From positions 4,021,501 to 4,085,500 of the forward strand of contig NC_064043.1 of the NCBI RefSeq assembly GCF_932526225.1: DNA of 64,000 nucleotides. The letters run 5' to 3'. Below, piece by piece: positions 22,043-33,520 of the stretch. The notes beneath the pieces are model-generated. The model was not told the DNA's origin, did not search any database, and saw nothing but the letters and a program-made list of their open reading frames with translations. The translations under genes were made by a program, and so were the position numbers. Position 1 is the first letter of the stretch. Each line of letters begins with the position of its first letter. This DNA comes from Nematostella vectensis. Taxonomy: Eukaryota > Cnidaria > Anthozoa > Actiniaria > Edwardsiidae.

Positions 22043-25000
22043 ATGAATTATCGAGAGGAGGATTTTCTGGAAATAAAAAAGCGAACGAAGGTAAGAATCG
22101 ATTTGCTTGCCGTATTATTCAATCGATAGCTTATTTTGCTGCTGTGAATTAACCGTATAATCCGATTTTGTCCAATTCGAGCATTTCGCTTTTGCAAATT
22201 TATCTTTTAACGACATTTTTGCAGCTATAACAACAACATGGTAGCTACTATAGCAACTGTACATTTCCTCTGTCAGATAAATATGTGTTTTGTTGACTAT
22301 TAATATTTGTTTACTATTGCATTCATGAACAGGTTCTATTTGAAAAGGAACCACTAAAGGTAAGAAACAGAAAAATACATGTTTTAAACCCTCATTTTTT
22401 CTATTTTTTCATCACCGGTCTAGAACAGGTCCCTGATAAAGATTGTCATAAAAGTACAAAAGTAGCTATCATACTATTTTTGTCCGGCAAAAATTTAATT
22501 CTTTCGTATCCCTCATAATTGTTATGCCCAACATTTCCTATTATGAAAAAGGTTATACTTTTGATGATGGTAATTGCCTAGGGCCGGAAATTGAACATCA
22601 TAAAACATTGAAATCTAGTTTCTAATTTATGACCCACGTACTGGTTGTTTGTTTGGATGGCACGGCCAAAAATAGTACAAGAGAACCCGCATGTTTTTTA
22701 AAGTTGGTTCAACTGCATCACTTCCCCAAAAACACGCAACACCGCAATATAGAATAATGAATTATCTATTGTGTTTTACCCTCCTGCGCAGAAAGCTTTG
22801 CGCGGTAGAGTACTTGCGTTGGGTATTCAAAACTGTTCGCAGGAAAAGAGTGGGCATGTGAGGATCTCGAATGTTTGGGAAATGTAGAAATGCGGAGCGG
22901 ATTTCCCTGGAAGATTCGAGTAATTGGCCTCAACTGAAAAGGATGGAGGGGGGGGGGGGGGGTGGCATAGGCTCCTAACAAAACTAGAACGATCATTCTA
23001 TTCTCTCTTACAACCCCTCCCCCGATAAGCTTCTATTTGATAATGCCTTATTCCCCCTTGTTGGTTAAAACTCGAGCACCTTGTTAGGCAAAAGTCTCAA
23101 CACGCAAATGCCTAATCTTAAGGAATCCCCCTACCCCTTGATCCAATCTTTAGATTAATCAGCAAACCCTTTCTCCTAGGCCCAGACGGACGCCTGTCTA
23201 AAAAGATTCCTACGCGCGTTTTTAGACGTGGACGAGGCGCACACAGCCTTACTGAAATACATCAAGTGGCGCGATGACTACGGCGTCGACTATCTTAGCA
23301 ACGATGATGACGTCATACAGGAAGTCGATACCGGGAAGGCTGTGGTTCTGGACTTTCCAGATCACAGTGGAAGGTGAGATGGGGGACCGGGCGTCTGTCT
23401 TTTGCGTTTGGGGGGAGGGGGGATGGGGCGATTTTTGGGGGGAGGGGGGTCGTCGAGGCTCTAGAGAGAGGGGGATAGTGTGTGTGCTGGGGGAGGTACG
23501 GAGAGAGGAGGAGTTACAATGAAAGATGAGGATCGGCAAATGACGTAGGCTTATTGTCGTTGCTTTTGATGAGAAACGTAATTGTCGCATTGCCTTTGTT
23601 GTTTTAGGCCAATCATTCTTATAAACGCCAGACTTCACGACGCGAGGAACAGGGACCTTGAAGTCATTACAAAGTTTATCATCTATACTCTTGTAAGATA
23701 CCACCTAGTCATAATGGAGATAACGATAAGGGCATAAGGGCATTTTTTGCATCAAGGCATTGTTTGAAACGAGTCTCAAAATGTAATAAGGCCGTGGCAA
23801 TCCTTAGGAAAGGATGTCATAACTACATGAAGTTTTGTTCGTAGACAAAGTAAAGTAATACAATATTCAATTGGTCCACCTCCCATGTAACTTGTTGGTT
23901 GCACTGCTCCCTGCCTGTTTTTCTATCGAAAGTAAAAAACTATTGTCTTCTTTAGCAAATACTCATTCTAGTATAAATAGGCAAAGTTCATGGGATAAAG
24001 TGTACGTTGTAGTGAAATACCTTACAGCCAGACGTGCAACAAAGCTTGTACTGAGAAAACTTTTCTTTTCTATTTTTTTGTTTAGGAAATGGCCTTGAGA
24101 AAGTGCAACGAAGACATAATAGATAATGTCTGCATCGCATTCGATATGAAGGTAAAGTGTCTTTGATTTTGTTAACGTCACTGTCATTCGGAATAGAACA
24201 GGAATTGTAGAAGCCACCAAAGGACCGTTGTTGTAATTATTTTGTTTAATTGCTTCGTTGTCGTCAATCGATCAATGCAATTGCTGCTTCTTTGTTTTTG
24301 TCTCCATTGTCTTCGTTTTTGCTGCTGTTGTATCAGTAGGTGATGGTAGTAGCTGTGATGTTATCGTTGTCAAGCCGAAACTTAGTCTCTAAAGAGGCCT
24401 TATCAGGCACACCTTTGTTATTGTATTTTTAAAAGCAATATTAAAAGTCAATATATGAGGAGAAATCTCGAAGTAACCACCCGGGGGCGTGTCTAGAGAC
24501 AAACGCAGGGTGCGGTCCAGAGTAGTAATAGACTGACCACGGGGCAATTAGGTTAATAGGTCACTGACACATCTAGAAGCTTTTTCTATCCAAATTCACA
24601 CATAAGATTAACAGTCTTTCTAGCCACCAGCGAAGGGGTAAACCGGAGTCGAACTCATCTCGTCACATGATCAGGGTGGGGGTACATGCCCCTCGGACCC
24701 CCCCCCCCCCCCCCCCCCCACTGGACACGCAACTGTATTATGCTTATTTACCGAAGTCGTCGCAAAATATCGCAACAGCTCCTCCAAATCAGCCGATGAA
24801 AATGGATGCTTTTTCATACTTGGCGCTTTGTGAAGATGACAAAATGGCGGGTGACAAAGTCTCTTTAAAGTCCTAACTATATAATTTGTATTCTTGTTTT
24901 GGCAGGGCTTCTCGTTTAGCAACATGGATTACGGATTCGTGAAGCAGCTGATATGGCTACTGTCCCGTAGATATCCCGAGCGGCTGGGAGTCTGCCTTCT

Positions 25001-26473
25001 CATTAATGCACCACTCATATTTAGTGGCTGTTGGTCACTTATCAGACTTTGGTAAGAAGTAACAAATAGCACGCAGAATGCGCGAACAGATGCGATACAT
25101 ACCCTCCCCCCTATCGTCACACACTTTTTCATATGACACTTATGACTGCGCATATGACAGCCCAGATGCGCAAGCAGAATTTTCGCTTAAGGGTGGGGTT
25201 GTGGATGTGCAGGCATATACTGTCGTTTGACAAAAGGTTGTCGTCAACCGGCTTCGCGACTACACGACAAGCTCGCATGTAAGCATGGGTAAAGACCACA
25301 GAAGCGCCTAGCTGCATATATTAGCCACCGCTACCGCGTTTAATGCTGCATTCACACCAAAACCATGTTTAGTTAAACAAGGTTTTTCTTTGCCTGATAA
25401 CAAAGTTTCTCATTGTGTTGAATTCTTACTAGCTAAATAGTAACATGTACAGCACAATCTATTCAGTTTTGTTTTTGGTTCTGTCCACTCTTGGGTTGGG
25501 AGATTGAGATTTAAACCAGTTTAATTAAACCACCTTTAAACTGGTTTAAGTGCTGGTGTGAATGCGGTATAAGTTTGAAGTTATGCAGTGGCTAATATAT
25601 GCAGCTAGGTGCTTTAGTGGTTTTTACCCACGCTTTCATGCGGGCTTGTTGCGTAGTCGCAAAGCCGGCTGACGACAACCTTATGTCAAACGACTGTATA
25701 TTGCATGCGAGCCCTGCTTCCGTATTTGGTCACGCAGCTAAGAGACGGACCATTAGAAAAGTGAAGGGGGGATGGGGAGGTTTCAGTCGTGCATGTTTTT
25801 TTTTTTTGTCTCCAAGACGTGCATGGATTTTTTCATCGTTGTATGCTTTTATTCTGTATGGTTCGGGCTTCATGCATTTTTTCCGGGCTTTTCATCGTGT
25901 ATGATTGTTTCTTTCTTCCCCCCCCCCCCCCCCCCCCCGCCCCCGCCCCCTTCACTTGTCTAATGTTCGTCCCTAACCACACCTAACTTCAGTCAAATTT
26001 GAACACTTTGCTTGGGTACAAATTTAAGCCTCTTGCGAGTGTTTACCGTACGCCATTGCGTTTGCGAGTACGCCTTGTGGTGTACACAAGCAGACGACAG
26101 CAAACGTCTTATACATGTCACGACACGACAAGAGCTACATCTAGAGGCTACATCGCGCTTCGAAGAGTGTGCATCAAAGAAGCGCGAATTAAAATTACTC
26201 TGTATGTTAAAAAAATAGGCGGCGCCACCTTCGTGCGATTTTCAATGTTCGGTAATACTCGTCAATAATATCCAACTGCCCATCGTTTTAGAAACATTGA
26301 AAACCGTAGTCAGTATAAATATAGAAGTATAACTGTGATGTATATTGAACCCTTAATGTGTTTTTGTCCGTAGGATAAACGATGTCACCGCAAACAAGAT
26401 TGTATTTATCCGAGATCGGGACCACTTATCCGAATTTATAGCAACTGGCATCTTGCCAATAGATGATTTATGA
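22043..26473 (+). CDS. CRAL-TRIO (SEC14-like) lipid-binding domain protein
   Basis: Seven exons: 22043-22090, 22333-22359 (a 27-nt microexon, VLFEKEPLK), 23180-23373, 23608-23692, 24086-24151, 24906-25051, 26374-26473. All borders are GT..AG, phases agree, and the product is 221 residues. It has the CRAL-TRIO N-lobe (DACLKRFLRAFLDVDEA, then LLKYIKWRDDYGVDYLS) and the ligand-binding lobe (VVLDFPDHSGRPIILINAR, FDMKGFSFSNMDYGFVKQL, RRYPERLGVCLLINAPLIFS, VTANKIVFIRDRDHL). Such proteins carry small lipids such as phosphoinositides or tocopherol-like molecules between membranes. It ends at GILPIDDL, just before the Gly-Gly that closes many relatives, and has no GOLD or membrane domain. The ATG could be preceded by an unseen non-coding exon. 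The ligand cannot be told from sequence. Confidence 0.85.
25196..25735. mobile_element. Fold-back element in the last CRAL-TRIO intron
   Basis: About 140 bp at 25196-25335 recurs inverted at about 25590-25735 with roughly 85-90 percent identity (shared core AGCTGCATATATTAGCCAC on one strand). The inner 250 bp have their own short inverted ends around GCATTCACACCA. No coding sequence. A poly-C run of about 20 nt lies nearby at 25919-25938. Confidence 0.65.
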
Positions 26474-29288
26474 ATGACTTCAACAATTTAAATTGACCCC
26501 ACAACTCGCCACAATCTTTCGAATATGTGATACATAAGCACCCATCTCGCGACATAATGCACCAGTTTACGATTTATATGAATATACTTTCTTCAATTTC
26601 GACAACGTTCCGATATACGATTAATAAACGATCATCTTCGACATACTGTAATACTATTTATGGACGCGTACTATCTACACAACTCGACAATGAATCGCGA
26701 TTCATAAGCAGTCATCTTCGACATGTGCCAATAGACTATTTATCAATAACCTCTAGACGAAAATCTTTGTTTTTAAAAGCAGATACGAAAAATAGATAAA
26801 CAAAATAAGTACTGTATTGGACAATAAGATGTATATGTTATTATTGCGGCTTGTTCTCGCAGTGGATTATAATTATAACTATTATATATAACTATTTATA
26901 TAGTTATATATAACAGGCCTTCACTCTTGGTAATCTTATCTAGAACTTAATTCCTTTTTTACTTACTCAAATATTTCTAGTCACTCGTTTCAAATACAAG
27001 ATATGTAAATACACAGTAACAGTTGTTTTTGTGGTTTACCAACCCACCAGGCAAAGATTGGACTGGTTCATATTGTAGTAAATAAAATGTGAAACATTTT
27101 AACGGCTGTGCTATGCAATTTATCGGCTGATCCTTGACGGGCAGAATGGGAGGGCGAAAGGGAGAGGGTCGAGTGTCGTGGGGAGGGTAGCCTGCGTAGC
27201 AAACGTTTTTGGAGAATGGGAGGCGTGGTCATACTCTACGGTTCGCTCGAGTTGTTATTTCTATCGCGCAGTCTTTATTTCGGCTGAAACCTCACAGAAA
27301 CGCTTGCTTAGCAGGCTATGGGAAGGGAAGGGTTGGCGCAAGAACGACATTTGCGACACAATGCTCCCCACACACGAATGGTTGTGAGATAGGTTTATTC
27401 ACAGTGAACAGTTACATCAGTTCAACGTATATATTTTCGCGCGGTTAACCACCTTCAAGCACAAATCAATACCCTCCTATTCTTCTTGGCCTGATGGTGG
27501 ACCTTCAGAGCCCGACATGCATATAGAGTTGAACACGTTAGAATTCGACATGCGTATAATTTGTTAAAACAAGATAACCATTGACCAATTGCTGCTAACC
27601 TTTGTCTACTATTGTTTATCTTTTTACTACGCCAGTACTATGCTACCAACATAGACATAATTTAATTCAACAACAGATACAATATGTATCTGTTCGCAAT
27701 CTTAATCTGGAGTTGTCTCTCGCACGTAAATGCGTGCAATCATTTTCCTGTAGTCATAAGACATAATAATTCAATACATATTTGTTCCCTTTTCGATAAG
27801 TGCTGCCGTGCGATTCACTTCACAACTAGCGCATATCATGCATTATATATATCTAATATTCAATAATTAAAATAAACGATGTCGAAAACTATCTCGCTTT
27901 AGTAGAACAGAAATTAGCAAAATAGTTTTCAAATAAGAAACAAGACCTGATCATGTAAAAAAATATAGCGAGGCTCTTGGTTTGGTTATAATTCATTCAC
28001 AATAATAATACCCTGAATTATTCTACGCTCTATAGGCACATATTTTGAAAAAATATACCCTTAACTTATTTATTGATGTTTATAATTAGAATTTGAAGGA
28101 ATAATCTATACCTTCATGACGAGACGGTACGGTAAATATTTTCTCATGCTAATGTACTGTGTAGCGGGGTTTGGTACGTTAGGTACACTGAATTCGAAAC
28201 AGTCAAACTGAAACGATCAAACCTTTTTCGCCAGGTACGGACAACTATTTACAGAACTTTTACCAGGTCGTAGTTTAAGAGACACCTCACTTACCCATAA
28301 TGCATCACAATATTCTTTTTACTAATTGAAAATGGAACAAAATAAACAAAATTCCGATCCACATTTACAAACCAGCTATGCCTAGTGCGCACTAGTGACA
28401 TGACGACAAAACAACACTGGCGCGCGCACTCCTTCAAGCCCGACATAACGACATGGACATAATGACATAAAAGAAAATACATGTTATTTTTTTCTGTTAT
28501 GTCGTTATGTTCTTGTCGTTATGTTGGGCTTATGTCAAAATGTCGGACCATTCACACTTGAACATATGAACATAAGGGAGCACGCGCCTATGTCATTATG
28601 TCGTTATGTCACTAGTGTGCACCAGGCGTAACTGGCTTTTGAGTTTTACGAGTAAACGTATATTGTTCTTGATATCGAAAGATGTAAATCATGCAATTGG
28701 AAGACAAGGTAGTGGTGCATTATGGGTACAGTTTGGTTGCCCCCCATAAGACGTTCCTAGTGTCTGACGCATATTCATCTTAACATTCACATTAAGTACA
28801 CCCGTTTTCGTATGGTTATGAACATCCTGTGCGAGAACGCGAAAATGTATATTTGATAGACGACATAACACGCGAAATTCACAACCATACGAAAACTGAA
28901 ATACACCTTTATTATATTGCTGACTTTTCAAATAGATTAAAAGCGACATCTCACCCTTTCCATGTAGCATTGCTTTAACGGACATTTTCGAAGTAAAAAC
29001 AGTTGTCATTCGTAGCGGCGGTAGATGCTTATCTGGTACATTCATAAGTAACTAAAAGTCTTGAAGTTGAAATGTCTCTGTCTCTAAAAAACAAGGCAAT
29101 GCATCTTGGAAAGGTTGATTCTGCCCCTTTAAGATCTAAGGCATACATCGAAATATAGTTGGGCTTAAACAGTTGAACTTTTTAAGTTCATAACCGGGAA
29201 AGTCAATAACACAAAAACGATGTGTGCAATAGGCCTAAGAAATAAATATCCCCAAATATAATCCCATTTAAATCCTTATAATTCTATT
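26474..29288. other. Gene-poor intergenic stretch with small MITEs
   Basis: No exon was recognised between the CRAL-TRIO gene and the convertase. AATAAA at about 26620 could end the CRAL-TRIO transcript. An AT palindrome lies near 26870-26910. A short element with TAGCCTGCGTAGCA / TTAGCAGGCTA ends spans about 27187-27320. Confidence 0.5.
28378..28632. mobile_element. MITE with TAGTGCGCACTAGTGACAT-type ends
   Basis: Left end GCCTAGTGCGCACTAGTGAC (from about 28378) pairs with the right end near 28607-28632 (GTCACTAGTGTGCACCAGGC). The interior is a near-palindrome of GTCGTTATGT-like words on both strands. About 255 bp, non-coding. Confidence 0.65.
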
Positions 29289-32200
29289 TCACTCCGCAGT
29301 CCCATACAAGGTTAGGGAAAGCGAGCTTAGATACCCTGTATTCTCAGCTTTCTTTTTGAACATACCGATATCCGCGTCATCCTGAGCGACTCCAAGAAGC
29401 TGATCCACTGGGTCTTCCTCTTCGATCTTATCTCTCATGTAGTCCCCTCTAGACCGGCCATGCCTTATCTCGTCATGGAAGCTATCGTAGTCGCGAATAA
29501 GCCTCTCTATCTCCTCATTCCCTCGCTTATTTCGGCTATAACCATTAGGTACTGGGATCTCATCTCTGTGGGCTTTCTTCCTGCGTGCGTTGATCTCCTC
29601 CCTTTCTTTCTCCTCCATGTCAACAGCTTCTCTCTTGTTGAACATACTATCTGTGTTATCGGTAATGATGACTTCCCACTCACCGGCAGGGTCCTCCCCC
29701 CAAAAGTGCACAGTCATGAATGACCAGTCCTTCAGCCCGTTAGTGGATGTGTCGTACTTCCGGGTGGAAAGCAGTTGGCTCGTGGTGCCCATTGGGGAGC
29801 GAATCTCAATGCTAAGGGCGCCTCTGCGGTTGTGCTTTAATGATACGGTTGCCTGCACGTGTTCAAGCCTCTTTACTGCATTCTTAGTACCAGCACATCC
29901 ATCTGTGTGCACTTTCAGGATCAATTTTCCGTTCCTCTTGATTATCTCTTTTCTTGCTTGGAATCCTTCCACTTGGCAGATGTGTTGGGCGGGTACATGT
30001 TTCCACTTCAGGGCATTCGCTACAAGCCTTGTTGCATGGAGTCGGCCAAAGCCAAACTTGTGGTTAAAATGAATGCCAGCACCATTAACTTTCCATCCTT
30101 GATCTAATGGACTGGTCTTCTCGGCACTGTGAACCACAAGGTGCTGCAAGTCTCGCCATGTTAGGTTAGGGTTGGCTTCAAGGACCAAAGCAAAGATGCC
30201 GGCTGCCAGGGGGGCTGCTGAGGAGGTGCCTCGGAAGGTGTCGGTACACTCGTGGTGCAGGTTTGTGGTGACAAGGGTGTACTCCTCCTCCCCACTACGG
30301 TGACTGTCGCCGGTGAAGGTGACAGCCATTGTTGACGAGCATTGTTCATCGTAGTAGGTGGACAGGCCGTAAGAGCTAATGGCTCCAATAGAGATTGTAT
30401 AGATGCTGGAGGTGTAGCCATCACAGTTACAGTCATCATCAACAAGACCGCCATTTCCTGTGGCCCAGACATAGATGGAACCTTTGCCTGCAGCACAAAA
30501 GAAAAAAACATGTAACATAATTAACGAATAATAATCAAGCTTTTGCACAAAAGTTTTTGTTTTACAGATCCAAGGAAATAAGCTTTCCTTCAAACCTATT
30601 CCCTTATGAATAGACAGACAAACATGAAGACAAAAAATGACAAACATGAAGACAAAATAACGAACTGATTTGACTAACGTTATGCAGAATTTAAAACATT
30701 TACCTCAAATGTTTGCCTCAAAATTGTGAATGGACAAACATGAAGACAAAATAACGAACTGCAATTGACTAACATTATGCAGCATATAAAACAATTGCCT
30801 CAAACTTAGAGAAATATGATAAGGAAGCTCATATAGTTAACCTCGTATCAGCAGTTCGAACTAGAACACTTCCGTGTGTGTATATATGAACATTTGTTTG
30901 TTATTTAAGAGCCAAAAAAGGTTTTTTTGACACTAGGTCCAAATTCCTTTATCAAGAAAGTAGTATTTGAATAAAAAGTATTGAGTATTTGGGCATACCC
31001 GGAACACCTAATAATCTGTGACAAAAAAATACGTAGGGAAGCCAAGTGTTACATAAAATCGAAAAAACCATTTTAGTGTAAATAGTGTGGTTAAACGTTG
31101 ATAGTCATAATGAAATTAAAATCCACAATTCCATGCAAATATAATTTTAAGTGTTTCTCAAAATTGATAGACCAGCCGAGGAATTGCATACGAATACGTT
31201 CAATCAGATTGTAAATCAGAGAAAATTATAAATGATTATCAAGAATGGAATCCAATTTTAGTAATTATACAAAACATTGTGAATTTAACGAGTATAAATT
31301 GTTAAGTTACGGGAGAAAAAATATGAGAAAGAAAACACCCACGCCTCATCAAGATGAAGTCAAATTAACTGACGCAAGAAATGTCATTCCAATGTGAGTA
31401 ATATAACCCATTTCCTTTGAAGCGAAACAATTCTTAAAATCTGATCAGTAATATTACTTACAACATGTTTAGTTTAAACATAGAAAGAAGTCAACGAGAA
31501 AATGCCGAAGGATTATATATAAATTAACCTTAGAGAACGAGAAGAAGACTACTAACTAAATTATTCATGTAGAAATCCGCAAGTTAGAAATGGGAACTTT
31601 TTAGCGACCGACAAGATTTAGCGACCGAAAAGAAAATTCACGCAACAGATTAAATCAAACGATAGCGGTCAAAAGAGTATGAACAACTGCTTAGAAATAA
31701 AACTGGGTATAGGTTGTTATTTCCTGGATTAGATTAGACATTATTTCGTTAATAAACACAGAATACCATACCTCCTCTGCCTTTTTTAGCTCCATCTTCA
31801 AGCGCCTTTTGGCCCAATTTTCCCGGTCTCCCGAACGTTTTACCATCATCCTTCGGTCCCCAGCAATTACTGTAAATATCGATGTATTGGGGCTTGTAGC
31901 TCAGGGCGTTAGCTTCTAAAGCATCGGTTGCAACACCGTCTAACATCCGTATTCCACCAAGACTGACATTCGGTGCAACACCAGCACCGCAGATGTCGTT
32001 GTCGGCTTGTGCGCCGACTTCACCGCCACACTTGGTACCGTGTGCGTTATAGGGATCTACATCATTGGGAAATGGGTCGTCATCTTTATCGTTAAAGTCC
32101 CAACTTGCCTTAGGATCATAGTTTCGTTTGAGATCGGGGTGCGTATGATCTAAACCATCGTCTAGTATACTGACTACCACCCCCTTGCCCGTGAACCCGC

Positions 32201-32759
32201 GTTCCCAAACAGGTAACACTCCGATGTCGTTGCCTTCGGGAATGTTAAACTGCCCGGTGTTTTGAAGGTACCACTGTTTTGCGAACATGGGATCGTGGTA
32301 AAACCTCTTTCGCCTCTCATGGCCCAGTGATCGTTGTTGCTGGGATGCTCGAGCCTCTAGTAGATCGAAGAAATCTCGCTTCTGTCGGTCGAGGATCCGT
32401 TGTTGTTTTGCCCAAATTACGCGAGGATGGGAGATCAAGCGCTTGGTCCTCGACTCCATAGAACGTCTCATTCGAGAGCCAGTGGAATCGTGAACAAATT
32501 CATAATGTCCCGTCAAAGTACCGATTCCTCCTAAATTCTTAAATCCATGAGCTCTAGCAATAGCGTCGGCCAACGAGCCATCGTTCGAGTCTAATTGAAC
32601 GGCCCAAACATTGCTAAAACTCGCTCCATCCTCCTGTTCGAAGGGGTCGAAATCCTCCGAATTCACATCTTCGGCATTATTTTGAACATCACTCAGTAAC
32701 ACTGGCACCGAGAGACTTGTAAAAACAAGTAAAGACCATATATACAGTCTTAAAATCAT
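29289..32759 (-). CDS. Furin/PC-type proprotein convertase with an insertion in the P domain
   Basis: Secretory-pathway serine protease that cuts precursors after basic residues. Exons 32759-31772 and 30487-29289 join in frame (phase 1; donor GTATGG, acceptor CTGCAG) to 728 residues. Order: signal peptide 1-23; prodomain with inner KR sites; autocleavage site RRKR152 before FYHDPMF; subtilisin domain with Asp200 (SILDDG), His240 (HGTKCGGE), oxyanion Asn341 (WATGNGG, so not PC2-type, which has Asp) and Ser418 ([12 protein letters not shown]); then the P domain from about 500. The usual RRGDL motif is RRGAL at 550-554. Between [10 protein letters not shown] (598-607) and the last strand [12 protein letters not shown] (717-728) lie about 100 charged residues (608-711) with several di- and tribasic sites (KR, RRKK, KR, KKK); relatives have only about ten residues there. 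No cysteine-rich or membrane segment follows. A further exon beyond the stop is possible but no good donor is seen. Confidence 0.9.
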
Positions 32760-33137
32760 CAGGGAAGAGAAAAAGGGAATTCTTCCCTTTACTAAAGCAA
32801 AATGCGCTCCCGAGTGATTGCTTGTGTTTGGCCTTCGTGAATTATTTTAACATTCGGTTCCCTATGCATACATTATCTTCCGCTCGGGACTTATGAACTT
32901 ACCAATCACAGAGCAATGCATAGTAATTAGTGCGAGTTGCTAAGAAATTTTGTGACATCATACCTCCCACTCAACCTTATTGTCGTTATTTCAATATCCA
33001 ATTCTCAATTCTTTGGAAATTTTATTATTAAAATAGTAGGCACATAGGTTTCAAAAGCGTACAATGATTTTGCTAGAAATATTTGTTGAATTAGTAGGCA
33101 ATAGAATCTCTTGAAACTGAAAACATAAAGATTGAGT
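32760..33137. other. 5' flank of the convertase gene, no other gene seen
   Basis: Presumed promoter and 5' untranslated sequence of the convertase (minus strand), followed by plain sequence up to the Penelope-like insertion. No TATA box was identified with confidence. Confidence 0.35.
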
Positions 33138-33148
33138 GTTTCTATATT
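33138..33148. repeat. Target-site duplication of the Penelope-like array, left copy
   Basis: GTTTCTATATT abuts the 3' end of the array and recurs at 38733-38743 directly beyond its 5'-truncated end. An 11-bp match marks a single insertion event for the whole pair. Confidence 0.7.
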
Positions 33149-33291
33149 TACAAAAACGTAGGAAGAAACCACCGGACAGCCTCTATCTGCTGGTGTGCGT
33201 CGGACCTTGTGGTCTGCGTCGACAGTTGATTAATTAATAAAACCTTTAAAAGAAAAAGTCGACAACAACGCAGATTTATGTTTTTTAGAAC

Positions 33292-33325
33292 GATATTTCG
33301 GCAGGCCAATACCTGCCTTCTTCAG
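33292..33325 (-). ncRNA. Hammerhead-like motif, downstream element copy
   Basis: On the minus strand: CTGAAGA, one extra A, stem GGCAGG/CCTGCC with a TATTGG loop, then GAA, the self-complementary ATAT and C. This follows the hammerhead core CUGANGA - stem II - GAA - stem III - UH, with a minimal stem III as described for hammerheads in Penelope-like elements. The extra A departs from the strict consensus. Predicted cleavage after C33292. Activity untested. Confidence 0.4.
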
Positions 33326-33520
33326 GTTATAAATGAGTTACAATGGCATGTTATAGCTAGTATATGTACAAAGTTCATTGATGATTAACTAACAAAAGGT
33401 AAAAATAGTAATTGAGTGACAAAGTACAAAGTTCATTGATGATTAACTAACAAAAGGTAAAAATAGTAATTTAGTGACTTATGGAAGATGGTAAATAGGG
33501 TGGTGTGGATTACTAAGTAG

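Noticed and set aside
24630-24665. tRNA gene suggested by a B-box-like GAGTTCGACTCCGG on the minus strand
   Set aside because: No A box and no cloverleaf arms could be paired around it.
29590-30072. 160-codon plus-strand frame
   Set aside because: It is the complement of the convertase P-domain exon; it has no domain of its own.
30487-30647. Extending the second convertase exon upstream to an in-frame Met
   Set aside because: The CTGCAG acceptor at 30488 and the conserved [17 protein letters not shown] join show this stretch is intron.
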